DNA of 64,000 nt from Atrichornis clamosus (Eukaryota > Chordata > Aves > Passeriformes > Menuridae), in the NCBI GenBank assembly GCA_013400975.1, contig WBMZ01002678.1, positions 62,001-126,000 of the forward strand, written 5' to 3'. Each line of letters starts with the position of its first letter. The first letter of the stretch is position 1. A program made the position numbers and the translations under genes. Below the pieces are notes generated by a model. That model saw nothing but the letters and a program-made list of their open reading frames with translations, made no database searches and had not been told where the DNA came from. Positions 38,189-49,335 of the stretch are shown here, one piece after another.

Positions 38189-38361
38189 TTATGAGCTCTC
38201 CGATCAGGACTACCCTTCTTGAATATATGAAAGGCATCTTGCAGGATCCAGCTTCCCTTCAGGTTCCTCAAGAACTCCTGGCTGCTGGACAGAGAAATAA
38301 ACGCCTGCTTGGAACTCCTCTCCTTTTTGATCTGAACATTCACCAGGATTTTTTTCTTTAA
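38189..38361 (+). other. Weak candidate exon or chance frame
   Basis: A T-rich tract ends in CTTCTACAAG at 38188 and is followed by an open frame reaching the TAA at 38359-38361. It reads VMSSPIRTTLLEYMKGILQD and later QRNKRLLGTPLLFDL, and its composition is more protein-like than its neighbours'. The AAG acceptor is weaker than the usual CAG. No domain is recognised and no donor is needed if it were a last exon. The same frame extends upstream to an ATG at 38149, through the T-rich tract. Chance is the simplest reading. Confidence 0.15.
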
Positions 38362-40856
38362 ATAAGTATAGCAAGCTTGAAAAATGCCTCAATTTTTATA
38401 CTGAAGAGTAATAGGAAATTAATGGTTTTCTTTACAAATTTTAGTTGTGTTAAGAGCTAAAGCAGAGTATTACCAGGAGGAAAACTAAGGAAGTAAATGA
38501 ACAAATTTGTTTGATCAGTGTAAAAAATGGTTTATGAATATGATTATCCTTATCTCTGGGATTAAAATGTCAGCTTTTATTTTTCTTAATGTACAAATTA
38601 CTCCAAATAAAATTATTTTTACTGTGATTTTCTATTCACATTCCTCCACTTCTGGGAGATGAGGAGAAAGACTATTTTAAAAATAATTGAAAATTCTGAG
38701 CTGTCCAGAAGACCTTAATCAGGAAACTCACACTTTCTCCCCCCTTAACACAAGAGAGACTAATTTTTAATAACTAAATATGCCACCACTGCTAAATGCT
38801 CAGTTCTGCCTTCCAGTACTGATTTACATACTGAAAACTCTATGTCAGAAAGCACTCAGACAAAATAAAGATGTCTGAGGAAAAGAACCCCTTTAATTTA
38901 AAAAAAGCATATATTATCAGCTTTGTACTGACAAAGTCATAGAGTACAAAGACCATAAATATTAGGTGTCTATCCTGAAGACATCTACAAATTAACTTAT
39001 GGGACTGCTGGGATGTGGGTCATCTGTTGGCTTTGGGGTGGGGTTTTTGACATCTCAGTTATGTTTTCCTATGTTTGCTATAAAGGAATCTAGACCACTA
39101 ACTCAAATGGAGATGTCTATCTCATGGCTCTGCCTGTCACTGAATCCCAGAACAAAATCCATTTTCTCTCTTTCTGACATTATTCAAATAATCTGTTAGC
39201 TTTAAGGAATGGTCCTAGCTCATTAAATAGTATAAATAGATTTAAAAAGCATTATTAAAATAGGAAAACACAAAACAGCATATCCCAGTTTTCACTCCTT
39301 GCTTTTAAACTGTAATATTATCTTTATCTTTTAAAAAAAATTGAAATATGAGAAAAAGTAAATATTTTTCTCTTAATGTAGTAGTTTATTGCAAAAATAA
39401 GTGTGGAAATGGTGTCAAAACTGAGTCCCAGTTGTAGCAATGGAGGCTTAGATACCTACTAAGGATGATTGGTGTATGTTAGACTTCTCTTTTGGGATAA
39501 GGGAACTGCCCTTCGAAACACCTGTTCTGTAAGAGGGATGCAGATAATTACATTAGATACCAAGGTCTGCAACAAATGTATATCTCTGTTCTGATCACTT
39601 TCTCTTCTGCTTCCACTCACTTGGTAAAGCTAAAGATTCAGTCTGGAGAAAGGGTTCTATTTTACCTATCTATTGTGAAAGAGAAAGCTGCAAAAAAACC
39701 CGTTGTGGGTAGGAGGAAAGATTAAATATGCTGGTTGAAATTACACTATAGCATATGTCTGGCTTTCTTCCTGCATGTCACAAACTTTTCATCTGATGAC
39801 ATTTTAGAAAGTTTGTTGCTGTTATTCTGAAGATGGCATGGGTTCTAAAAGTTTAAATATGGAGGAGATTATTAACATGATTGTTTGCAGACAGAGTGCA
39901 GATAACAAGAATAGTTGTGAAAAGATGGTGTGAGAATGGCACTAGTCAGTTCCTTTCCTTAGTCCCTATCATTATGTGATTTCTCTATGTAGCCATCTAT
40001 TCAGAAGTTAAGCTAAAGATATGGATCCTTATGCAGTCATCCCATCTAGTCAACTGTCATTAGTTCCAGCTCTTATTCAGAATTTCTTTCCTGAGACAAA
40101 AAGTATTAATTCACTACTCTTTAGTCATAATAGTGTATCATAAGGAGTACTAATAAAGTAAAGTGAAAAATAAAAGCACTGAGGTGGAAAAACAAAGAAG
40201 CCATAGATCTAAACACATGAATGAAAAATAATTTATATTAACCCATTTCTGGTAATAAATGTAATTACAAAAACTCTCATGTTCTGATATGAAATATTCA
40301 TATATTCTCCCTTACCAGTCCAATAAACTGCTATCATTCAGGGCTTGTGAACAGGAAAATCTCAGAATCCCAAGAGACATTTAAGCAAGCAAGTACACAG
40401 TTCCTTGCCTCTATACGTATTCTCTACAGCTTCATCAAAAATCTTTGTTGAATAATATGAAAAACTTCTTTGCATCACCTTGAATGACAAAGTCCCCCTG
40501 GTAGCAGGGCAGCCTAGCAACTAACATGCAGAAACTGTCCCACTGTCAAGAAGAAATTCTTCTCCCTTTCCCTTTCAGTTCTATTCTGCACGTATAGTTC
40601 TCATGTTTCAGTAACTTCCGAAATGTCTTTGAGAGAAACGAATACAACATTCGCTGTGTCTCGACTTTCCTCTGTTTGATAACAGATGGGATCAAACTTC
40701 TTTCTTCTTTCTGGGGCTGCTTAAACTTCTGAATACACCACATAGACTAAAAAAATAAAAAAGGGTCCATGGCCATTCTTCCTTTTATTTCCTAATAAAA
40801 TGGAGTAGAGTGCTTCCTACCCTTCAGTACTTCAAGGTTTATGCATATATGATTAC

Positions 40857-40920
40857 GTATTGCAATTATTTAGCAATATTGCAATTATTTACATATTGCA
40901 ATTATATTGCAATTATTTAG
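40857..40920. repeat. Degenerate tandem repeat of TATTGCAATTATT
   Basis: Four imperfect copies of ATTGCAATTAT, spaced by TAG-C or ACAT, make a short AT-rich minisatellite. No function is suggested. Confidence 0.85.
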
Positions 40921-42555
40921 CTTATAAACTCAATAAATTTAGTTGAAAGAAGAATGAGTTGAAGAAATAAATAGTGTCAGCAGAAAGGTTGACTGAATGA
41001 TCTGGAAGGCTGACCCTGGAAACAAGAGTATTGATTTCAATAAATGTGAGAGTTTTGGTTTTCTGGCAAACATAGGAATAGAATGCAGTACTATTGGCTT
41101 CTTTTTTTCTGTGAAAAAGTTGTTAAGATTATGACTTTTGGAGGCAACATGACTAAGTCTTCCTTTTTTTTGAATACAGCCAGTGGTTAAATATTTATAA
41201 CAAAATCCCAGTTTAGAGAAAGTTAATGACAGAAAAGTATGCTAGTGGTGCTATATCCCAGGAATTATTCCTTCAGTCCCAAATGCAAAACAAAATGATG
41301 TCATGTTGGACTGCAAATTTATTATGCTGTTCAAGAAGTCCTTTACAGAATCATCCTAAAGGGATGAAGTATAATCTTATTCTGTTTTGGTCAATCCTGT
41401 TATAAGTTGGAACTGCTAATTGATAAAACCACAGTAAAACTTTATGCTGAAAAGCCACCCTCTGATTTTGTTATTAAATGCTATGAGTTTGACTGACAGC
41501 ATACAGGGGAGGTGGGAAGGAGAAATGAAGTGTTTCTAGTCTGTTGTATTGCCTTCAAAAATTATAGACAGGATTTTTAATATGTGTCTATAACTAGGAG
41601 TTCAATTCAGTTGTCTTGTATGTATTATTAGAGTAGAGACCAGGAACTTTTATTGTTAATGGAAGCAAAGAGTAATCACGAGTGGCCCAGAAATATCTTC
41701 AGGTGCAAAATATTCCCGTACACTTTAATTGTTGTTATTCAATTTCAATGAGGGAATTAACTATAACTCTCACTAGAAGAGATAGAGGAGCTAACATTGT
41801 AGCATTCAACCCACCTTCGGTCAAATTTTTTCCAGCAAGAGAACCTATTAATGTTATTAGTGATACACTAATAATGTACAGCCTCCATTTGCATTTTCCC
41901 TTAAGAGAGCTTCTAATTCATTTTAAAGATCATTAAGCAAGCCAATGATTATCAAATATGTATTCATGTTTATTGCTGCTAATTACTTAAGTAAAACTAA
42001 TCACTTTTCTCTAGCTCTTTCCATGCATGTTCAGTTCTGAACATCAGTGCTCCTTGCAGGACTAGTGAATCTATTGAGTTACTTAGAATTATTTTGATTT
42101 CTATACCTAAGAGTCAGCTGATGATAACAGGTACAGCCTCCTACTTATCAAACCTAATGTTTTAAGGATGAAGCAGTAGCCCTGTTTAAGTCAATACATG
42201 AATCAGTTAAATCATGTACAGCTGTTATATGATCCATTCTGCACATGGGGTGTGTAAACAATTTTGATCTAAAGTGTCAGCTAAGGTTTCTGCAGTATTT
42301 GCGTGGGAACTGGTTTAGTATTTATGACCAGTAGATGCTGAAATCTTTTTTCATTTTATAAAATGACTTAGTTTTTAGGTTAATTGGCAATCTTACAATA
42401 AACTCAAATGGAGGATATATAGAAGAGGAGTAAGTAAAATATGGATGTATGTCTGCTCACAGATACAGATTACTCAACTGATTTAACTACTACCAGAAGG
42501 GAATAGTTATACTTAATTGGGTTTACCCTAGTTCAAAATATCAAATAATTTTGAA

Positions 42556-42599
42556 AATATTGAAAAATATTGACTCTTGAATAATATTGATAATATTGA
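42556..42599. repeat. Four copies of AATATTGA
   Basis: AATATTGA occurs at 42556-42563, 42566-42573, 42583-42590 and 42592-42599. This is low-complexity, AT-rich tandem sequence. Confidence 0.8.
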
Positions 42600-44514
42600 A
42601 CACTTTTGAATAATTGTCTCTAAACTGAGGGTTCAGTGGTGAGATCACTAATTTGTGTTCAGCCTCCAATTAACTTAAAACTTCCTTTGTGATTCTGGGC
42701 CAAACTCACATAGTAATTTAATTACCTTCGTTCCAATGCAGATTCCTAAACCAAAATGTAGGCATCACTGAGAGCCTTGAAACTCCCTTTTCTTAAACTG
42801 CCTATATCTGGTATCTTAAAGAGTACACAGGATTTGGGTACCCAAATAATCTAAATTCTGCTTCAGTGTATGTATATCAGCTTTAGTAGGTGTGAACACT
42901 TACTTTTCTGGTACTGAAAAAACCATGCCTTGAAGCCCTAGCATCTCTACAAATTAAGATTTCAGTTGCCTATAATGCCTTTAGCTGTGTGGGTTTTTTT
43001 CAAAGTGATGCTTTTGACCCTAGGTATTGGTAGGGGACATCCATTCCTTAAGCCAGAAATCCATATTCCTGTTGTCAGGAAATGTTTTGGGTGGGAAGAA
43101 CACGTTTCCTCTAGGCTTCCAGCGTGAAATCTGCAGTAGGGCTGGGTAAGATGGGAAAAAAAATCCATTTGGAAAAGATAAATGAGGGAGGTTTTGAAAA
43201 TGAGGATACACATAATATGTGTCCTGAGGTGCGATATTGGGTTTCCTAAATGGATGCTCCAGCCAACAACTTCTAATGATGTTCACTTTTTTCTCAACCT
43301 GGGGAACACCCTAGTGATACACCCACCCAATTTGTGCACATTGGGAAAGACAGCACTGGCTTTTCTTGAGTCTCCAAAAATAGGGGAAAAAATATATGTA
43401 GCTGAGTTGCATTTTGATCTAGAATAGGTGCATCTCCTGAGAATTTTCTATTCCTTTCTAAATTTTTCAAACTATTAGATTCTGTGAATAATTTTGCTTG
43501 ATATAATGGGGTTTTTTACTTTTCTCCTATTCTTTTCAGGAACCTGACCATGGAAACTAAGGCAGAAGATTTCTTTTGGTGACAAGAGTTCCAAAATATT
43601 TGCTGCTGAAACATTTAGTAGTGTCACACTGTTACTTTTGTAGAAATTCCCTTAGTTTATGACTTCATTTAGTCTTCCCCATGTTGCAAAAAACAATTGA
43701 GAAATGATGAAAATCAGGGTGATGTAGGAGACATTAGCTAGAGACAAATAAAATATTTTCCTCTAAATGCATTGGGCTTCCCTGTTCTGGCATGATGGAA
43801 GATTAAGGAAACCTTTGTAAAGATTCAAGCCTAAATTGATAATTTTTTTTTCTGTTTGCAATAATTCCTTTTATTCAGTTTACTTAAAGTATGCAAATTT
43901 AAAAAAAGGATGCTGTCTTACTGCTCAAACCTTCAAAGCCAAAGTACAGGCTGTTGTGTAATGGCTGCTTGCTTTCTCCTGACTTCAAAAGGAACTGAAA
44001 TATTTCAGCATCACAGTGATTTCTTGGTTCTTATGTGAAAATTTCTAAAGCTGTCTAAAATCCTAACTCCCATGAGAGCAATTAAACCCAAATAGCTTTA
44101 GGTATCTGGACTTTAGGATAACGTCTAGCTCCAACTGTTCCTTTCCTCAGTAAAAAAGAAAATCACATACCTTTTCCAGTGATAATATATAATGTGTATA
44201 TTTCAGCCTGGCTGTTCACTAACCACTACAAAATTGCTACTCTGTTTTTAAAAAATGCAGCTGGACTCTCTTATCATAGGTTTTATCGCTGCCTTTTGTG
44301 GATGATGAAACGATGAAATTAATGCATAACAGCATTGAAATATAACTCCAGTTACACTCTCAAAAAACATAACAGAAAGCAATAGAGCTCGGATTAATGA
44401 AATTGTGGTCCTCCGCATTTTTGAGGTTTTGAGTGAGTTGCTCTTAGAAACAATTGATGCACAAACAATTCCATCTGAATTACTGTGTAGAACACAATTG
44501 AAATAGATGCTGTA

Positions 44515-44575
44515 AGCCTGTTCAAGTCAATAGGGCTCCATATGGGATGAATTTGACCTATTCTGTATATGATTT
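44515..44575. repeat. Possible remnant of ancient palindromic repeat
   Basis: AGCCTGTTCAAGTCAATAGG followed by GCTCCATATGGGATGA resembles the TTGAAGTCAATGGGA part of the old amniote palindromic element also suspected at 1745, 3140 and 20457. It is short and diverged. Confidence 0.3.
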
Positions 44576-45695
44576 CAATTTTATAAAATTTGTATTGTTT
44601 GACAGTCTTTATGTAACTTCCAACATTATTATTTCCTGCCCAAGGGATAAAAGCAGGTTGGATGTTTTGTTTCCTTTGAAGAGAAAAAATGCAACAGAAG
44701 ATTGCTCTTTTCCATTATTACTCTTCCTTTTTTAAATTATCTTAACTTATAAAGTTTAGCTTCTTAGATATTTTAAGTACAGATTCTTCAAGAGTAGTGA
44801 AACAAAAGAAGAACAATGGCATTTTTAAAATACAGTAGAATACTTTCTGTTCAGAGAGAAATGGCCAAAGAAAACTAAGCACTATTTTTAGCATAAAACT
44901 TTCATATGTTTTCTCTCTTTTCTAAAAAGGAAATTTCCTACTTAAAATTTTATTCTTATGTCTACTGCAGTTACTTGCCCTTTGTTGTTGACCTAGCCTG
45001 ACTCAGTCAGAGAAAAGATTCCCGCATCAGCAATCATATTTCAAACAGACCTCAACTGAAAAATATGATATTGAGATCCACAATCTCTAGTATTACACAA
45101 GCTTTATGTATAGACTGTTTTAGAAACAGGAGGTATTCACTGAATAATTAATCTACTCCAAGTAGATTTAAATGATAGTAGGTGTAGAGGACTATCTGAT
45201 GTCCTATCTATTTAAACAGACCTTCAGGAACTGGAAAATTGAGAAATATTTATAGATACAGCACCAAACCAACTAATGCTCATTTCATGTTTCAATGGAA
45301 ACAAAATTAAGCCCTCTTTTTTAACATCAAATACAAAATATGTACTATAGCTAGACATGAAAATTAAAGGTCCGGTTTACTTACTGGTCCCTATTGGTAT
45401 TTAGAACAAAGGACATCATAATTTAGCAAATCTAGTGCAGGCAGGAAAATAATGCAAAAATGTAATGTCCTGGCCAAACTTATGTCCTATGATACTTTAC
45501 TTCTACCCTTTCTACTTTCCATGAGAAAACATACAACACTGACATAGAAGGTAGGTAGACCAGAAATACAGCAACTTCTTACAGCCCCTTATTTCTTTGG
45601 GCAGGAAATCACCCCAAAAATACTACTGTTGCCTTGTCAGGTTAAAAAGCAGGAGCTGAGGCAAAGTTAAGAGGGTAGGGAAAAGCAAAAAAACC

Positions 45696-45701
45696 TTTAT
45701 T
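45696..45701 (-). promoter_or_regulatory. LTR poly(A) signal AATAAA
   Basis: On the minus strand AATAAA sits downstream of the LTR TATA box and about 70 bases before the LTR end, as expected at the R/U5 boundary. Confidence 0.6.
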
Positions 45702-45851
45702 TGGAGGTCCTCCAAGCAAACCCTAATTCCAGGAGTGTGAAGGGCCCCTCCTACCACTGGTACAAAAGGCCCAGAGTACAAACAATAGGAAGTGCAGAAG
45801 AAGAGAGTGGGTAAAGTGTGTAAAAGTGTGTGTGTCCCATGCAACAGGCTC

Positions 45852-45857
45852 TATATA
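45852..45857 (-). promoter_or_regulatory. LTR TATA box
   Basis: The TATATAG motif on the minus strand is followed by GAGCCTGTTGCATGGG, consistent with a retroviral promoter driving R. Activity is not implied. Confidence 0.5.
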
Positions 45858-46170
45858 GTATAGGTTTAGCAAATTAACATAGTTGACAAAGATCCTCCAA
45901 TTAAGGAATAAAATTAATGGGACCACCTCCTCACGGCAGTCTTCTATTGGCGTTCCCTGCTCTTTCTAAAATTTCATTTTTCTATCGTCACAGAGTGATA
46001 GTATGTTCTCAGCTCTGGAATGCTGGGGCGAAAAGTGGTTCTGTTTTGTCTGGGATACAGGGCACTACTGACTACGGGTTACAGTGGAAAGCTACAGGAC
46101 TTCTAACATATAAAACTAGAAAAAGCAAAAAGATCCCTTGGCATGACTACCTCCTGCCTGAACAGATCCA

Positions 46171-48341
46171 ATTACACACCGAGTGGTGCACAAAGTAGAG
46201 GTTTCAATTGAACCACATATATGAATGAAGATAAGTATGTGCATAATGTTGGGAGGACTGGACTTGAAACCTTTCTAGCTACGAACATGAAGAATACTTG
46301 TATCGCGAAGACACAATTTTGTTTCTATTATACCTGCTATTTGTAGTGGAAAAGCTATTATTTTCTCAATGAAACAATGCAGAAAGCAATTGACTATAAC
46401 CAATGTTTTCATTGGTTTAAGCTGGAAAGAGGAGTTTACAAAACTATTACCTGTTTGAAAATAAATCCTTGAAACGGACACTTGCCTTTAGGGTTATTTC
46501 CAGTACACACTAAAAAAAAACAGACTCAAGAATACCTCTGGTGTGCTGATGAGCCCACTGCAATAGACAATGTCATATTAGCTGTCCTAAATGCAATGCA
46601 ATATCCTACCTAGGGCTACGATTTATGAGTTAATATTTAGATAGATTAGAAATATTCATGATACATTTGGCTAGATGACATTTAAAATGATATTTCATTA
46701 ATTATGACAATGTTGACATTCCCATGACTATTTGTTTGTTTGTTTGCTTCTTTTTCCAGGCTCTGGGTATGTATGGAAGAAAGTGGAAGACAGATGATCC
46801 AGGACAACCTGGTTTCCTGCCTATTGGAAATGAAAAATACATGTAGCTATATCTAATCTTTAGGGATTTTCTTTTTTTTTAGAGTAAAAAACTGCCACAT
46901 ATAATCAGTCTCTGAATCAGTGGCTATTCTTTCTTTGTAAAGATAGGATGACTCTGAAATGCAGCCTCCTCATATTCCCTCATTTCTCTGCCCTGGGCAG
47001 GCATTTATGGTTCAACGGGAACTGGAGCAAGAGGGAGTCTGAGTTCAAATCATCTAGGCTTTCTGCTGCCTAAAGCAGCACATTTTTCCTTCATAGTGCT
47101 GAACTTAAGTCATGTCTGGCCCTTTACGTTTCCTGAAGTTTTTCCCAGATCACCTAGTTGTGAAAAGTGTTAAGTACACACCACTCAGCTGAAGATAGAT
47201 CAGACATCAACTTAGGTGTATGAAAAACTTCAGAAAGCCTGGTTGCTGAGAGCATAATATGGAAATAAAAACAAAAGTCTGAAATTCAGAAGATAAATCC
47301 AGATCATCTATTAATTCCTTTTAAGTGCAGTCAATGAAGTTTAAAGAAGTTTTAAAGCCATTAAGAAAGTGACTTTTGTTGGAGAGGGAGAAGAGATGAA
47401 AGTTGGAAAGAATCCCTTAGCAATCCAAGTTTTGATTTGTCATTTTGACTAATTACTGTACAGAGTGTTTGTGATCAAAGAGCCTGAAAGGCATGCCCAA
47501 GTTTGTCACTGTCCAAAAGAATCTTCAATCAGATTCTTCTGGAAACTTCACAAGCAATTAAGGCTTGGAGTACATAAGGAGCTGTTGACCCCATCTTTTT
47601 CACTCTGATTTTCTGCCTGACGTGACAAATAACAGAGAGGTGTCTATTAAAGGTTGAAGATTTGCAGGGCAAATAGTATAGAAGTAATTACACCTTATTT
47701 ATACAGATACCTTTCATCATGGAAAACTGAATTTCAGGGGTATATTTACCTGTAAAGTTTGAGTAATGAAAAAGAAACAGATAAAACCATGATTAAATGG
47801 GTGAAACACACAGTCATGAAATGTCTCACTGCAGTTCATTCTCATATTTACCATGTTCAATGATGGGGAGAACACCAATATATCCTTTCCTTCTCTTTTT
47901 CCTAGTGAATTTATTCCCATACATTATGGTTTATCATTAATCTTCACTTTTGATTCTAGACTGTCACAGACACCAAATGGGTATTTTGAAGCATTATATA
48001 GACAATATATGTGCATAAGTAGAGTTGGTGAAGGGAGGAGAATTCAGTCTGAACGCTGATCTAAGGTCTTTAGGGACTCCTATACTCCAGTAACTTGATA
48101 CCAACAGGAACTGTCAGCCTCATCTTGGCCCAAACTCATACACAGTATACAAAACAACTGCATCAGAGTGTGCATTTCCTGAAATTATTAACGCTGCAGT
48201 TCCAAACTTCATAGGTCAGGTTACACTCTAATGTACACTAATCAGGTTCTAAGAGTATTAAGGAACTCTATCCAGTTCTGGTATTTTCTTTCCTGGCATC
48301 AATGAAGTCTTTATATTTGTGCTCCATAGAGTATATCTGAT
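46171..48341. other. AT-rich unique sequence
   Basis: No firm gene. It contains the candidate exon at 46760-46846. Other frames are short and unrecognised. Confidence 0.4.
46760..46846 (+). other. Candidate terminal coding exon, unidentified
   Basis: A strong acceptor is made of TTTGTTTGTTTGCTTC then TTTTTCCAG (AG at 46758-46759). Directly after it a phase-0 frame runs 28 residues to a TAG. It starts ALGMYGRKWKTDDPG and ends PIGNEKYM, a composition that looks protein-like. The +1 frame is also open for 31 codons, so phase is not decided by this exon alone. No poly(A) signal of clear strength follows at once. I do not recognise the protein. It could be the last exon of a gene whose other exons lie outside, or chance. 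Confidence 0.25.
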
Positions 48342-49335
48342 TGCATTGGTTTTGCATGGCAAGGTTTTGGTAGTGGAGGAATACAGGGGTGGCCTCTGTG
48401 AGAAACTGCCAGAAGCTTCCTCTGTGTCCAGCAGAGCCAATGCCAGACTGCTCCAGAGTGGACATGCTGCTGGCCAAGCCAAGCCATTCAACTCTGATGG
48501 TAGCAGCTCTGGGATAACACAGCTACATGACAAGAAGGACAGCTGCAAGAATGCACAACAGCAACTTCAGCCAGAATCAAGAATGGGAGAGAAACACCAA
48601 GGTCAGTGGAGAAGGAGGGGCAGGAAGTGGTCCGGGTGCCAGAGCTGAGGTTCCCCTGCAGCCTGTGGTGCAGCCCATGGTGAGTCAGCGGTGCCCCTGC
48701 AGCCCATGGAGCTCCACAGTTGAGCAGACATCCTCCTGCAGCCTATGGATCTGGAGCAAGTGGATGCCTGAAGGAGGCTGTGATCCTGTGGGAAGGCTGC
48801 ACCATACCTGTGTACTGTGGAAAGTGGAGCCCATGCTGGAGCAGGTTTGTTCACAGAAATTGTGACTCTTTGATGGACCCCTGCTGGTGCTGTCTGTTCA
48901 TGAAGGATTGTCTACCGCGAGAAGGATTCATTGTGGACCAGGAGAAGAGGCTGAGAAGTCCTCCCCTTGAAGACGAAAGAGCAGCAGATATAATGTTTTG
49001 CTGACCACAAATCAAATTCTCTGTCCCCCTGTGCCACTTGTGGGGGAGGAAATAATGAAATCTGGGAGGAAAATAGAGCCTGGGAAGAAAGGAGAGGAGA
49101 AGGGAAAGTGTTTTTATGATCTGGATTTATTTTTCATTATCCTACTTTGATTTGGTTCTTAATAAATTAAATTACTTTCCCCAAGTCATGTTTGTTTTGC
49201 CCCTGACTGTCACTAGTGAGTGATCTCTGTACCTGCTATTATCTCAACCCATGAGCCTTTTGTTATAGTTTTTCTCCCTGTCCAGCTGAGGAGAGAAGTG
49301 AGAGGGTGGCATCCAGCCAGGGTCAACCCACAACA
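48342..49335 (+). mobile_element. Near full-length solo LTR, plus strand
   Basis: The 5' end aligns with a remembered LTR start as TGCATTGGTTTTGCATGGC, so the canonical TGT is mutated. It continues with GGGGTGGCCTCTGTGAGAAA, GAGAGAAACACCAAGGTCAG and several CCCCTGCAGCC-CATGG units. It ends CAGCCAGGGTCAACCCACAACA. The poly(A) signal AATAAA is at 49161-49166. It is about 994 bp long and of the same family as 3975-4503 and 57590-58319. The flanks CTGAT and CCAGT could be a decayed duplication but do not prove one. Frames of up to 112 codons inside are products of the repeated U3 sequence and are not genes. Confidence 0.85.
49161..49166 (+). promoter_or_regulatory. LTR poly(A) signal AATAAA
   Basis: CTTAATAAATTAAATTACTT is conserved with the related copy at 58139-58144 and occupies the same place, about 170-180 bases before the LTR end. 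Confidence 0.7.

Larger units (their letters stand above)
36521..45626. other. AT-rich unique sequence, no gene seen
   Basis: About 9 kb with no supported gene. It contains short GT/CA runs (about 36549 and 36617), a few tandem repeats and one old repeat remnant listed separately. There is a strong acceptor-like site at 43538-43539 after a pyrimidine tract, but the frames that follow close after a few codons (14 at most). Confidence 0.4.
45627..46170 (-). mobile_element. Endogenous-retrovirus LTR of a third family, minus strand
   Basis: Read on the minus strand, the sequence is laid out like a retroviral LTR. A TATA box (TATATAG near 45857-45852) is followed about 150 bases later by the poly(A) signal AATAAA (plus coordinates 45696-45701) within CCAAATAAAGG. 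A U5-like part then ends GACAAGGCAACA at 45627. It resembles neither of the other two LTR families in the window. The U3 start is uncertain, and I place it near 46170 by loss of character. No target-site duplication was found with confidence. The nearest bases beyond 45627 show no clear primer-binding site, so it is probably a solo LTR. Confidence 0.65.

Noticed and set aside
48258..49004. Several frames of 69-112 codons on both strands
   Set aside because: All lie in or overlap the solo LTR at 48342-49335, and none matches a retroviral or host protein.
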